From assembly GCA_022826945.1 (NCBI GenBank), contig JAJDTY010000073.1:124001-188000 (forward strand): DNA of 64,000 bases, written 5' to 3'. The stretch comes from Candidatus Binatia bacterium. Lineage in GTDB: Bacteria > Desulfobacterota > Binatia > Bin18. Numbering within the stretch: the stretch's first letter is position 1; each line of letters begins with the position of its first letter. This document shows, piece after piece, positions 38,974-48,146 of this stretch. The notes under the pieces are model-generated. The model made no database searches, was not told where the DNA came from, and worked only from the letters and a program-made list of their open reading frames with translations. The position numbers and the translations under genes are program-made.

Positions 38974-41048
38974 GCCGCCCCTCCTATCTGAATGAGCAGA
39001 TTGCCGTGAGGGTCAAGCCGAAAGGTACAATCAGGCGGAACCACGGTGGTCGAGTCTGTTTGCAGGATGACCGCCGGACCGGCAACCACCTCTTCGATCG
39101 GGAGCTGTTCTCGCCGGTAAAAGGCGGTATCCAGGCTGCGCAGCTCATGCTGAACCCGAAACACCGAGGGTTGGGTTTTGACCAGCGCGGCCTGGAGCGA
39201 GCCCGAACCGGATGAAGACGTGACGCGGATTTTCTGCGCCTGGCCGATGCCGACCAGACGGATGGTCACGATTTCAAGCGGGCTGTCCGCAAAGAAATGG
39301 CCATACTCCGACTCGTGCTGCCGGTGAAAACGCTCAATGATGCGGTCGAGCGCGGCGGTATCGAGCGGACCCTCGGGCACGGCGACCCGCAACTCATAGC
39401 CCTGGCCGACGTAGCGCACATCGGCAAAACGCGTAAACGTGATTTCGGCCTGGGCGATGCCGTCATCGCTGAACTGTTGTTGCAATTCGTTTTGCATCTG
39501 CGTAAACGCCGTGTTGAGCCGGGGCAGATCACAATCGGTCGAGGTCTGAAAGGCGGTCCGGGTCGCGTCATACTTGACATCCGTGGTGAGCAGGCCAACG
39601 GCCGAGGTGATACCGGGGTAGGGGGGGATGATGCACTCCGGAATGCCCAGCAAACGGGCGACCTCCGCGCCGTGCAGCGGGCCGGCCCCGCCAAAGGCCA
39701 CCAGCGCATAGGCTCGCGGGTCTATGCCTTTCTGCACGGTGCGCGAGCGTATGGCATTGGCCATATTGCTGTTGAGAATCGTGACGATCCCTTCGGCCGC
39801 TTCCAACTCGGACAGTGCAAGCCGGTTTGACAGCGTATGAATGGCCCGCTTGGCGGCTGCCGCGTCAAGCGCCATGGCCCCGCCGAGAAAATTGTCGGTG
39901 TCCAGCCGACCCAGGAGAATATTGGCGTCCGTGACCGTGGGCCAGGTTCCCCCGCGCCCATAAGCCGCCGGACCCGGTTGGGAGCCGGCGCTGTGCGGCC
40001 CGACCCGAAAACCCCCGCCAGGGTCAATATGGGCGATACTGCCGCCGCCGGCGCCAATGGTGTGGATGTCGATCATCGGGACCAGAACCGGATAGCCGGC
40101 TATCCAGGTATCGCGAGCCGTGGCTTCGCTGAACTGCCCGTCCGTGACCACGCCGATATCGGCGCTGGTGCCGCCCACATCAAAGGTGATGAGCCGGGTG
40201 CGCTGCGACCGCTCGCCCGTCCAGGCGCCGCCGAGCACGCCTGCGGCCGGACCGGACAATAACGTCAGGGCGGGTTTTTGGGCCACCACCCGCGGGGTGG
40301 CCAGCCCGCCGTTGGAGCGAATAATCCGCAGCTCGGCCCCAATCCCGGCACGGCGTAATCGCTGCTCCAATTGCGATACGTAGCGGTGAACGGTGGGACC
40401 GATAAAGGCGTTAATGGCCGTCGTGGTAAACCGTTCAAACTCGCGGAATTGGGGGGAGAGGGAAGCCGAGGTGGTGACAAAGACCTCCGGGTATTCTTCG
40501 AGAATGATTTCACGGGCGCGATTTTCATGGCCGGCGTTGAGATACGAGAATAAAAAACAAACGGCAATCGATTCGACCCGGGCGTCTTTGAACTCGCGGG
40601 CTGCCTGGCGGACCGCGGCTTCATCGAGCGGAATCAGGACCTCGCCATGCGGCGGAATACGCCGCTCCGGAACGCCCTTGCGATAGCGGCGGCGGACCAG
40701 GGGGCGGTCTTGCCAGGGAATCTCCTGCTGGATGGAGTAGTGATGGGGCCGCTGGTGGCGCCCGATATGGAGAATATCCCGGTAGCCCTGGGTGGTCAGC
40801 ATGCCCGCGGTCGCGCCTTTATATTCCAGCAGGGCATTGGTGGCGATCGTGGTACCATGGTAGATGAGGGCAAGACTGTCGAGCGGAATGGTCTGGTGGT
40901 GGCAGAGCTCGGTGATGGCGCGCATGACCCCCAGAGAAGGGTCGTCTGGGGAGGTCGGCACTTTATGGATGGCCAACCGGTCCGTCCGGGTGTCGGCAAA
41001 GACCGCGTCGGTGAATGTCCCGCCTACGTCAACCCCAATGAGTCTCAT
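38970..41048 (-). CDS. Hydantoinase/oxoprolinase alpha subunit family (HyuA-like) 1
   Basis: 692 residues. It starts RLIGVDVGGTFTDAVF (actin-like phosphate-binding loop) with LITFDVGGTSADIGVV in the middle and GGGSIAHIDPGGGFRVGP later, all family hallmarks. The last part (PAVILQTDSTTVVPPDC) is the usual C-terminus. HyuA subunits bind ATP and activate the amide, and HyuB completes the hydrolysis. Divergent from the TetR gene at 41180, with a promoter-like region between. No ribosome site stands out at 41048. Confidence 0.93.
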   Translation of the reverse strand: MRLIGVDVGGTFTDAVFADTRTDRLAIHKVPTSPDDPSLGVMRAITELCHHQTIPLDSLALIYHGTTIATNALLEYKGATAGMLTTQGYRDILHIGRHQRPHHYSIQQEIPWQDRPLVRRRYRKGVPERRIPPHGEVLIPLDEAAVRQAAREFKDARVESIAVCFLFSYLNAGHENRAREIILEEYPEVFVTTSASLSPQFREFERFTTTAINAFIGPTVHRYVSQLEQRLRRAGIGAELRIIRSNGGLATPRVVAQKPALTLLSGPAAGVLGGAWTGERSQRTRLITFDVGGTSADIGVVTDGQFSEATARDTWIAGYPVLVPMIDIHTIGAGGGSIAHIDPGGGFRVGPHSAGSQPGPAAYGRGGTWPTVTDANILLGRLDTDNFLGGAMALDAAAAKRAIHTLSNRLALSELEAAEGIVTILNSNMANAIRSRTVQKGIDPRAYALVAFGGAGPLHGAEVARLLGIPECIIPPYPGITSAVGLLTTDVKYDATRTAFQTSTDCDLPRLNTAFTQMQNELQQQFSDDGIAQAEITFTRFADVRYVGQGYELRVAVPEGPLDTAALDRIIERFHRQHESEYGHFFADSPLEIVTIRLVGIGQAQKIRVTSSSGSGSLQAALVKTQPSVFRVQHELRSLDTAFYRREQLPIEEVVAGPAVILQTDSTTVVPPDCTFRLDPHGNLLIQIGGAA

Positions 41049-41087
41049 GGCGCGCTCCCGCGCTTACTCTAGCGAGTTTCTTCCGGC

Positions 41088-41134
41088 TTGACAAAAGACC
41101 GGCCCGTATCGTATGAGCGTGGAATGAACACTCA
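41088..41134 (+). promoter_or_regulatory. Promoter and imperfect operator between hyuA and tetR-type gene
   Basis: TTGACA at 41088-41093, an 18-nt spacer and TATGAG at 41112-41117 make a likely sigma-70 promoter for the regulator. An imperfect inverted repeat, TGAGCGTG (41114-41121) and AACACTCA (41127-41134), 6 of 8 matched and overlapping the -10, is a possible binding site for the TetR-family protein, which may autoregulate and also control the divergent hyuA-hyuB operon. Confidence 0.45.
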
Positions 41135-41179
41135 CTCAGTTTCTGTCGTGCACCGGACCCTGGCGAAAGGCGTTCAGCA

Positions 41180-41908
41180 GTGAAATCTCAGGTCTTACGC
41201 AAAAAACGCAAATCCACGTCTCAGGTAACCGACGAAAGGCGGCTACAAGAAGGCCAAGAACGCATTGCCGCGGCCGCGCTCAATCTCTTTCTCCAGGACG
41301 GCTATCATAACACCAGCGTCCGTGAGATTGCCCAAAAAGCCGGACTCAGCGTGGGCTCGGTTTTCAACTATTTTACCAGCAAGGAAGAGATTCTCTTTTT
41401 CCTGCTCTCTTCCGGCCAGGTCCGGACCGAGGCCGGATTTCAAAAACAGCGCGCCGAGTTCGAGCGGCTCAAGCAGAACGGCGCCAGTCCGCGCGCCCTG
41501 TTTTTGCGGGCCTACGAGCAGTATGCCGTGCTGACCGATGAAATGCGGCGCAATACGGTCTTGGCCTATCAGGAAACAAAGTCGCTGACGCTGGCGGAAC
41601 GCAAGCGCTTTCTTGAGGGCGAAGAACGGATTCAGCATTTTTTCGAGGAGATCATTGCCTATGGTATAGCTCAGGGGGCATTCCCAGCCGGGAATATCCA
41701 ACTCAAGGCCCACTGCTTACTGGTACTGGCCCAGTCCTGGGCGGTGCGACATTGGGCGCTCAGCAGTTTTACTAAGCTCGATGAGTATCTGGAGCCCTTG
41801 AAGTCGATCGCCTTGGGGATTCTTGAGAGTGACTCCCAGCAGACACCGGCGCTGGTCGCGGCGCGGGACGGCAAGGATTTCACCCCCTCGCGAGAGCTGA
41901 CAAGCTGA
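41180..41908 (+). CDS. TetR/AcrR-family transcriptional regulator
   Basis: 242 residues. The N-terminal HTH reads AAALNLFLQDGYHNTSVREIAQKAGLSVGSVFNYFTSKEEIL, a classical TetR DNA-binding domain, and the all-helical rest binds an unknown ligand. Divergent from hyuA-hyuB and followed by two CoA-transferase genes, so it probably senses an intermediate (an acyl-CoA or amide) of this region. The start is at GTG 41180. Confidence 0.9.
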   Translation: MKSQVLRKKRKSTSQVTDERRLQEGQERIAAAALNLFLQDGYHNTSVREIAQKAGLSVGSVFNYFTSKEEILFFLLSSGQVRTEAGFQKQRAEFERLKQNGASPRALFLRAYEQYAVLTDEMRRNTVLAYQETKSLTLAERKRFLEGEERIQHFFEEIIAYGIAQGAFPAGNIQLKAHCLLVLAQSWAVRHWALSSFTKLDEYLEPLKSIALGILESDSQQTPALVAARDGKDFTPSRELTS

Positions 41909-42022
41909 GATCATATGCAGTACAACCGACTCCAGCACCACGACCCACTTCTTCCTGGCACTCTCTGTGCAGCCGCCAGCGCGCTGTGCGGGGACTTCGG
42001 GGAACCCTAGGAATAAAGGAGG

Positions 42023-42041
42023 GGAGGGCCGCTGGCCCTCC
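42023..42041 (+). promoter_or_regulatory. Perfect hairpin between a Shine-Dalgarno-like site and the CoA-transferase start
   Basis: GGAGGGCC-GCT-GGCCCTCC is an 8-bp stem with a 3-nt loop, followed by TTCCTGG. An AAAGGAGGGG just before it is 30 nt upstream of the annotated ATG (42059), which has no close ribosome site. The hairpin either terminates upstream transcription or brings the site close to the start. Confidence 0.4.
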
Positions 42042-42058
42042 TTCCTGGGGACAGCGGT

Positions 42059-43306
42059 ATGGATGGATTTCTGTTTGATGTCAAAGTCCTGGAACTGGCA
42101 GATGAAAAGGGGGAGTTCTGCGGCAAGTTGCTGGCCGGGGCTGGGGCGGATGTGCTCAAAATCGAGCCGCCGGGCGGACAAGCCACGCGTGAGATCGGGC
42201 CCTTTTATCACGACCAGGCCGACCCCGAACGCAGTCTGTATTTTTGGCACTATAATTTCGGTAAGCGCGGCATTACGCTCGATATTGAATCGCCGCCGGG
42301 AACGGACCTGCTCAAGCGGCTCGTTGCGGAGGCGGACGTCCTGATTGATGCTCAGCCACTGGGCACGCTGGAAAAACTCGGGCTGGACTGGAACGCCCTG
42401 CACGCGCTCAACCCGCGCTTGATTTATGTGGTGCTGTCCCCGTTCGGGCCCAGCGGTCCGTGGCGGGACTATAAAGCCAACGATCTGGTTCATCTGGCGC
42501 TGGGTGGGCAAATGATGTGTTGCGGCTACAGCCCCACCGACGACGGCAGCTATGACACCCCGCCCATCGCCCCGCAGATGTGGCACGCCTATCACATCGC
42601 CGGCAACCAGGCGTTTATTGCGACCGTCGGCGCGCTGATTGGACGCGAGATGACCGAAGTCGGAGAAATGATTGAGCTGCCCATTCACCAGGCCGTCAGC
42701 GTCTGCACCGAGATCGACGTCCCGCACTGGATTTATGGCCAGACGCGGTGCTACCGCCAGACGGGGCGCCATGCCCAACCGGCCATTGGCCCTGAGGTGC
42801 AGTTTCCGACCAAAGACGGGCGGTATTCCATTATTCTGCCCAATCCGTTTCCGGGCGGATACGAAACCCTGGTCGGATTTCTGGAGGGGAAGGACAAGGC
42901 CGGTGACCTGAACGAAGAAAAATATAAAGAACCCAAGAATCGCCGCGGGCGCGCCTTTACCGAGCATTTCGCCGATATCCAGGCCGCGTGCGTGGCCGAT
43001 TTTGACATGGAAGAAATCTGGCATGAGGCCCAGGAACTGGGTATTCCCTGGTCCCCTATTCGCCTGCCGGAAGAAAATCTCGAAGATGTCCAGTGGCAAA
43101 CACGCGCCACATTTTCTCAGGTTGAACATCCTGAGCTGGGCGAGTCCTACGCCTATACGGGTGCGCCCCTGCTGCCGAATGAGTGCGCCTGGCGGCAAGG
43201 CCCGCGGGCGCCGCTTATTGGTGAGCACAACCGGGAGGTCTTTTGTGAGCAACTCGAGCTGAGCGCGGAAGAGGTGGCCGACTTACAGAACAAAGGAATC
43301 GTGTAG
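42059..43306 (+). CDS. CaiB/BaiF-type CoA transferase, subunit with Glu at the catalytic Asp position
   Basis: 415 residues. Class III CoA-transferase pattern: LLAGAGADVLKIEPPGG, YFWHYNFGKRGITLDIESPPG and LIYVVLSPFGPSGPWRDY. The segment usually reading xxIDxSxxEA (catalytic Asp) here reads MIELPIHQAVS with Glu206. The next gene keeps the Asp, so the pair may form a heteromer in which this is the non-catalytic partner (as in BbsE/BbsF). The start choice is uncertain because no ribosome site is near 42059. Confidence 0.8.
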   Translation: MDGFLFDVKVLELADEKGEFCGKLLAGAGADVLKIEPPGGQATREIGPFYHDQADPERSLYFWHYNFGKRGITLDIESPPGTDLLKRLVAEADVLIDAQPLGTLEKLGLDWNALHALNPRLIYVVLSPFGPSGPWRDYKANDLVHLALGGQMMCCGYSPTDDGSYDTPPIAPQMWHAYHIAGNQAFIATVGALIGREMTEVGEMIELPIHQAVSVCTEIDVPHWIYGQTRCYRQTGRHAQPAIGPEVQFPTKDGRYSIILPNPFPGGYETLVGFLEGKDKAGDLNEEKYKEPKNRRGRAFTEHFADIQAACVADFDMEEIWHEAQELGIPWSPIRLPEENLEDVQWQTRATFSQVEHPELGESYAYTGAPLLPNECAWRQGPRAPLIGEHNREVFCEQLELSAEEVADLQNKGIV

Positions 43307-43307
43307 G

Positions 43308-44612
43308 GTGGGCGTGAAAAAAAGAAGACCTTTGGAAGGCGTTCGGATTGCGGACCTGACCTGGCTGCTGGCCGGGGCGGGTGGGCCGCGCTTATTGGCC
43401 AGCCTGGGGGCGGAGGTCATTCGGATTGAATGGCGCGACCGGCTGGATTTTCTGCGCTATATGCCGCCGTTTGCCTCCCGCACGAAAGAGCGCTCGGAAA
43501 AGGCCGGGGCCATGGACTTAACCGGCCTGGATACCGGCAAGGTCCAAAGCGTCAATCGCGGCGGGTATTTTAACGATATCAATGCCGGCAAATATGGGAT
43601 CAGTCTGAATATGAAAGCGCCCCAGGGCCGCGAGCTGTTCAAAAAGCTGGTCGCGGTCAGCGATGTGGTGGTTGAGGCCTTTACGGCTGAGACCATGCAA
43701 AAATGGGGACTCGGCTACGACACCCTCAAGGCCATTAAACCGGATATCATCTATATGCAGCAGCCCGGTTGGGGCTACAAAGGTCCCTACGTGAAATACG
43801 CTTCCTACGGACCGATTGCCCAGGCCGTGAGTGGCCTGACCGAACAGTCCGGTTTGCCCGCTCCCCACCCTCCGGCCGGCTGGGGCTTTTCGTATATGGA
43901 TTGGAGTGGCGCGTACTATTGTGCCATGACTATTCTGATGGCCCTGTACTATAAAAAACGGACGGGCAAGGGGCAGTATCTGGACTGCTCGCAAGTGGAG
44001 CCCGGCATTGGCATGACCGGTACCGCCGTGCTGGATCACGCGGTCAATGGCCGTCACTACCAGCGGACGGGCAATCGCTCGCCCTATACCCCCGCCGCAC
44101 CACACGGAGCCTATCCCTGCGCCGGCGATGATCGCTGGATTGCCATCGCCGTCACGTCCGAAGAAGAATGGCAGGCCTTCGTGCGCATCATGGGCAACCC
44201 CGACTGGGCGGGGCAGAGCCGGTTTGCCTCGCTGGCCGAGCGGGTCCAATATCAGGACGAGTTGGACCGTCTGGTGAGCGCCTGGACGCGGGAGCAGGAT
44301 CCCTTTGACCTGCAAGAGCGGTTACAGGCCGCTGGCGTTCCTGCCGGTGTGTGTCAGACCGCGCAGGACCGGATTGAACGCGACCCGCAGCTCAAACACC
44401 TGAACTGGCTGCTCCCCCTGGAGCATACCGAGATTGGAACCTGGCCGATCAAGGATATTCCGTTTCATTTTGCCAACGGGCGGGTGAGTCAGGGCGGACC
44501 GACCGAACGCGCCGCCCCGTGCTATGCGGAAGATAATGACTATGTGTACAAAGAACTGCTCGGCTTGAGCCAGGTAGAAATAGAAGCGTTTCAGGACGAA
44601 GGAATAATTTAA
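43308..44612 (+). CDS. CaiB/BaiF-type CoA transferase, catalytic Asp present
   Basis: 434 residues from GTG at 43308, 1 nt after the preceding stop. RPLEGVRIADLTWLLAGAGGPRLLASLGAEVIRIE starts the fold, and GKGQYLDCSQVEP carries Asp226, the expected catalytic residue. It transfers CoA between carboxylates via an aspartyl-CoA thioester. The acid substrate may come from the neighbouring amidohydrolases. It is followed after 23 nt by an amidohydrolase, so one operon of three genes. Confidence 0.9.
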   Translation: MGVKKRRPLEGVRIADLTWLLAGAGGPRLLASLGAEVIRIEWRDRLDFLRYMPPFASRTKERSEKAGAMDLTGLDTGKVQSVNRGGYFNDINAGKYGISLNMKAPQGRELFKKLVAVSDVVVEAFTAETMQKWGLGYDTLKAIKPDIIYMQQPGWGYKGPYVKYASYGPIAQAVSGLTEQSGLPAPHPPAGWGFSYMDWSGAYYCAMTILMALYYKKRTGKGQYLDCSQVEPGIGMTGTAVLDHAVNGRHYQRTGNRSPYTPAAPHGAYPCAGDDRWIAIAVTSEEEWQAFVRIMGNPDWAGQSRFASLAERVQYQDELDRLVSAWTREQDPFDLQERLQAAGVPAGVCQTAQDRIERDPQLKHLNWLLPLEHTEIGTWPIKDIPFHFANGRVSQGGPTERAAPCYAEDNDYVYKELLGLSQVEIEAFQDEGII

Positions 44613-44635
44613 CCGTACAGCGAGGAGGGTGTGTT

Positions 44636-46318
44636 ATGTCGTACGATCTCGTCATCAAAAACGGAACCGTGGTGGATGGAACCGGCGCCGAACGCTACCG
44701 GGCCGATATTGCGGTGGCCAACGGAAAAATCGCGGAAATCGGGAAAGTCTCGGACGGAGCCAAGAAGGTTGTGGATGCCTCCGACCTGATCGTGGCACCC
44801 GGCTTTGTTGATCCCCATACCCACTATGACGCCCAGATTTGCTGGGACCCGCTGATCACGTCCTCTTCCTGGCATGGGGTCACGAGTCTGGTGATGGGCA
44901 ACTGTGGGGTTGGCCTGGCCCCGTGCAAACCCGAGGTGCATGAAATTGCAGCCTGGGATTTGGTCAACGTGGAAGCCATCCCGTTTGACGTGCTGGGCAA
45001 GGGCGTGACCTGGGATTGGGTTACGTTCCCCGAATATATGAACGCGGCCGAAAAACGCGGCAGCGGCATTAACATCGGTTTCATGGCCGCGCTGACACCG
45101 TTCCGCCACTTTGTGATGGGCGAAGAGTCGATGGAGCGGGGCGCAACACCCGAGGAAACCGCGCAGATCAAGGCTCTGATTAAAGAGGCGGTTGCCGCCG
45201 GAGCCTTTGGCTTTTCGACCACAAACGTTGCGCAGCATATCGGCTATAAAGGCCGTCCGATTGCCTGCCGCAACGCCAGTTGGGACGAACTCAAAGCCTG
45301 TTGCAACGCGCTCAAGGAACTCGGCAAGGGCAGTATCGAACTCGCCCTGACCAATAATGTCTCTATTGTTGACGAAACCGAGCACGCCCTATTGGACATG
45401 CTACTGACCGAAAGCGGTCGGAAGGTCACGTGGCTGGCCTTGCTGAACCGGGACGATCAGCCGGATGCGGCCATGAACACCCTGCGGACGATTGAGCCGC
45501 TGTTCGAGAAGGGCGCCATTCCGCAGGTGACCTGCCGTCCGCTCATTATTCAGATCGACCTGCGCAAACCGTTCATCTTTGCCAACCTGCCGTGTTGGAA
45601 GCCGGCCTTTGATCAGCCGATTGAGAAACAGAAGGCCTTTTACCGAGATGAATCCTTCCGGGCCGCATTCCGCAAAGAGATGGAGTCACCCAAGGTGTTC
45701 TCGGGCAAATGGGAACGCGCCATCGTCCACGAGGTAGGGAATCCTGCTATGCAGTCCCTGATTGGCAAGAGCGTTGCCGAAATCGCCAAAGCGCGCGGCA
45801 AGGACGGGCTCGATACCTTCCTGGACCTGTGTATCGAAGACGACCTGCAACTCCAGTATACCTATGAGCTGTTCAACGCCGATGAAGACCGCATTCCTGA
45901 GCTGATTACCCACGATCAGGTCATGGTCGGCCTGTCGGACGGCGGAGCCCATGTGGATATGCTGTGCGACGCCGGTTACTGTACCTATCTGCTCGGCACC
46001 TGGGTGCGGGACCGGCAGGCCATGACGCTTGAACATGCGGTGAGGCGGATTACCTCCGAGCCGGCCGCATTCTACGGGATGACCACCCGCGGCAAGATCG
46101 AAAAAGGCATGGCGGCCGATTTTGCGATCTTTGACTACAACACGGTCGGCTCCGCCCGCCGCGGCGAAATGCGGACCGACCTGCCCGGTGGCGGGCGGCG
46201 CTTGGTCATGCCGGCCCAGGGTGTTCAGTACACGATTGTGAACGGAGAAGTGCTGTTCGACGATGGCAAACACACGGGTGCCATGCCGGGCCAGGTGCTG
46301 CGTTCGGGTCAAGTCTAG
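44636..46318 (+). CDS. Amidohydrolase, N-acyl-D-amino-acid deacylase type (paralogue)
   Basis: 560 residues after GCGAGGAGGGTG. HTHYDAQ, MGNCGVG and GLSDGGAHVDM are conserved, in the same order as in the 30715 gene, and the two share most blocks in order (FINxHTHYDAQ... TWVRDRQAMTLEHAVRRITSEPAAFYGM). The pair arose by duplication. Coupled with two CoA transferases, it likely supplies an acid or amino acid for CoA transfer, but the real substrate is not shown. Confidence 0.9.
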   Translation: MSYDLVIKNGTVVDGTGAERYRADIAVANGKIAEIGKVSDGAKKVVDASDLIVAPGFVDPHTHYDAQICWDPLITSSSWHGVTSLVMGNCGVGLAPCKPEVHEIAAWDLVNVEAIPFDVLGKGVTWDWVTFPEYMNAAEKRGSGINIGFMAALTPFRHFVMGEESMERGATPEETAQIKALIKEAVAAGAFGFSTTNVAQHIGYKGRPIACRNASWDELKACCNALKELGKGSIELALTNNVSIVDETEHALLDMLLTESGRKVTWLALLNRDDQPDAAMNTLRTIEPLFEKGAIPQVTCRPLIIQIDLRKPFIFANLPCWKPAFDQPIEKQKAFYRDESFRAAFRKEMESPKVFSGKWERAIVHEVGNPAMQSLIGKSVAEIAKARGKDGLDTFLDLCIEDDLQLQYTYELFNADEDRIPELITHDQVMVGLSDGGAHVDMLCDAGYCTYLLGTWVRDRQAMTLEHAVRRITSEPAAFYGMTTRGKIEKGMAADFAIFDYNTVGSARRGEMRTDLPGGGRRLVMPAQGVQYTIVNGEVLFDDGKHTGAMPGQVLRSGQV

Positions 46319-46330
46319 TCCTTTCCTGCC

Positions 46331-46353
46331 CCCTCTCCCCTTGCGGGAGAGGG
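46331..46353. terminator. Hairpin after the amidohydrolase gene
   Basis: CCCTCTCCC and GGGAGAGGG form a 9-bp perfect stem around 5 nt, just after the stop at 46318. It is a common intergenic palindrome type. There is no T-tract, but it is likely a 3'-end signal. Confidence 0.5.
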
Positions 46354-46404
46354 AGGTTTGCCACGAGCGCGCCCCAGCCACCCGCCGAATGAACCCCTTG
46401 CATT

Positions 46405-46430
46405 GTCGGATTACGCTGCGCTAATCCGAC
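46405..46430. repeat. REP-like palindrome, copy 2
   Basis: GTCGGATTACGC and GCGCTAATCCGAC make a 26-nt palindrome with the same frame as the copy at 32408-32433. The sequence is a well-known proteobacterial-type intergenic repeat. Confidence 0.65.
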
Positions 46431-46472
46431 CTACAGTGACGCCGTCAGAACTCTAAACTAAAGGAGGAGAAC

Positions 46473-46919
46473 ATGCTGACTCGTTTATTTCACGTCAATA
46501 TCTGCGTTCGCGATATGGAACGCTCTATCGGGTTTTATGAAAAACTCGGGTTTAACAAGGTCAACGACTTTACGCTTGAAGACCCGACCGTCGGCGAGGC
46601 GCTCGGCCTCGACGCCCGGAAGCTGCGCGGTGTGTTCATGCGTCTCGGAGACGATGAGAACGCGCCGGTACTGGACCTAGTCCAGTTTATCGACCCACCC
46701 CCACAGGGCCAGCCTTACCCGTCACTCAATAATATCGGGATTTGTCGTATCGCCTTCAGCGTGGACGATATCGACAAGACCTATGCCGACCTCCAGGAAA
46801 TGCAGGTTGAATTTTTAGCCCCACTCAAAAAAATAGAAGGACCGGGGGGCGCAGAGGTTGGGGTCGTCTGTTTCAAAGACCCGGACGGAAGCATTCTTGA
46901 GCTGATCAGCGGGATGTAG
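46473..46919 (+). CDS. VOC (glyoxalase-like) protein 2
   Basis: 148 residues after AAAGGAGGAG. FHVNICVRDMERSIGFYEKLGF and the final CFKDPDGSILELIS are the VOC modules. His and Glu positions typical of metal ligands are visible (H8, E143 region). Role unknown. Confidence 0.85.
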   Translation: MLTRLFHVNICVRDMERSIGFYEKLGFNKVNDFTLEDPTVGEALGLDARKLRGVFMRLGDDENAPVLDLVQFIDPPPQGQPYPSLNNIGICRIAFSVDDIDKTYADLQEMQVEFLAPLKKIEGPGGAEVGVVCFKDPDGSILELISGM

Positions 46920-46950
46920 TCCGGCTATCTGATCGGTAGGTTTCGCTTTT

Positions 46951-46976
46951 CCTGTTCCCTCTTGGGAGGGGACAGG
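46951..46976 (+). terminator. Terminator-like hairpin before the methyltransferase gene
   Basis: CCTGTTCCCTC and GAGGGGACAGG pair with one mismatch over 11 bp, followed by ATTTATAAA. It separates the VOC gene from the methyltransferase gene. Confidence 0.55.
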
Positions 46977-47004
46977 ATTTATAAAAGCTGGAGAATCTGA
47001 GGAT

Positions 47005-48090
47005 ATGTCAACACAGCAGTCTGACACGTCCATAGACCCGGACAAACTCAAAGCCGGCAGCCAAAGGGTCTTTGGCCTGCTGAGCGGTGCGTTAATCTCG
47101 GCCATGATCCACCTGGGCGACCGGCTCGGGCTGTACCGGGCCCTGCACGGTGCCGGGCCGGTGACGAGCGAGGAGCTTGCCAACAAAACGGGTTTGAGTG
47201 AGCGCTGGGTGCGGGAGTGGCTGAGGGGGCAGGCTGCAGCCCAGTTGCTTGAGTATACAGAAGAGGGACGTTTTTCCCTTTCGCCCGAAATGGCCATGAT
47301 CCTGGCGGACGAGGACAGCCCTAAATTTGCCGCGGGTATTTTCAGCGATTTTCCACAACGCATGGCCATACTGGAGAGACTGCCCGAGGCCTTTCGTACC
47401 GGTCTGGGTTTGCCCTACGACGCACGTGGGCCGGAAGGTGCGCGAGGCATTGAGCGGGTCTTTGCCCCGTGGTATCGACACTCGCTGATCCCCATTGTTC
47501 TGCCCGCCTTGGACGGTGTCGAGTCCAGGCTGCACGCCGGCGCAAAGGTAGCGGACGTGGGCTGCGGCGCCGGGATTGCGCTGGTTCAAATGGCTGCGGC
47601 CTTTCCGCAGGCCGACTTTCACGGGTATGACATATCGGAGCACGCGCTGGCGCGTGCCAATGCCAACAAGGCCGAGGCCGGGCTGAGCAACCTCCAGTTT
47701 CACCACGCGGCCCAGGACGGACTGCCGGCCGATGCGAGTTTTGACTTCATCACCACGTTTGATTGCATCCACGATATGACCCATCCGGCGGAAGCCATTC
47801 GGGCCATCCGGTCGGCGCTCAAGTCGGATGGAACTTGGCTCATCGCCGATATTAAGAGCGCCCCGACGTTTGAAGAAAACCTGAAGAATCCCATGACCGG
47901 TCTGATGTATGCCTTCTCGGTGATGGGCTGCATGTCCTCGGCCTTATCCGAGCCGGACGGTGCCGGTCTCGGCACCTTGGGATTTAACGAACAGGTCGCG
48001 CGGAGCATGACGCGCGACGCCGGGTTTACCCGCTTCACTCGCCACGACTTTGACAACCCGTTCAATGCCTATTATGAAGTGCGGCCCTGA
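47005..48090 (+). CDS. SAM-dependent methyltransferase with N-terminal winged helix
   Basis: 361 residues. Residues ~20-90 are a winged-helix-like dimerisation domain as in O-methyltransferases (ALISAMIHLGDRLGLYRALHGAGPVTSEELANKTGLSERWVREWL). AKVADVGCGAGIALVQMA is motif I, DFHGYDISEHAL motif II region and FDFITTFDCIHDM the post-motif region. Substrate is unknown. The frame starts at ATG 47005, shortly after the hairpin; the ribosome site is weak. Confidence 0.9.
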   Translation: MSTQQSDTSIDPDKLKAGSQRVFGLLSGALISAMIHLGDRLGLYRALHGAGPVTSEELANKTGLSERWVREWLRGQAAAQLLEYTEEGRFSLSPEMAMILADEDSPKFAAGIFSDFPQRMAILERLPEAFRTGLGLPYDARGPEGARGIERVFAPWYRHSLIPIVLPALDGVESRLHAGAKVADVGCGAGIALVQMAAAFPQADFHGYDISEHALARANANKAEAGLSNLQFHHAAQDGLPADASFDFITTFDCIHDMTHPAEAIRAIRSALKSDGTWLIADIKSAPTFEENLKNPMTGLMYAFSVMGCMSSALSEPDGAGLGTLGFNEQVARSMTRDAGFTRFTRHDFDNPFNAYYEVRP

Positions 48091-48146
48091 CGAGAAAACC
48101 CTCACCCTGGCTCTCTCGCAGAGGGCACGAACATGAGGAGAAACGT

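Noticed and set aside
46331-46353. CRISPR or transposon end at the 9-bp stem
   Set aside because: A single palindrome at a gene end without partner copies nearby; a terminator or common intergenic palindrome is more likely.
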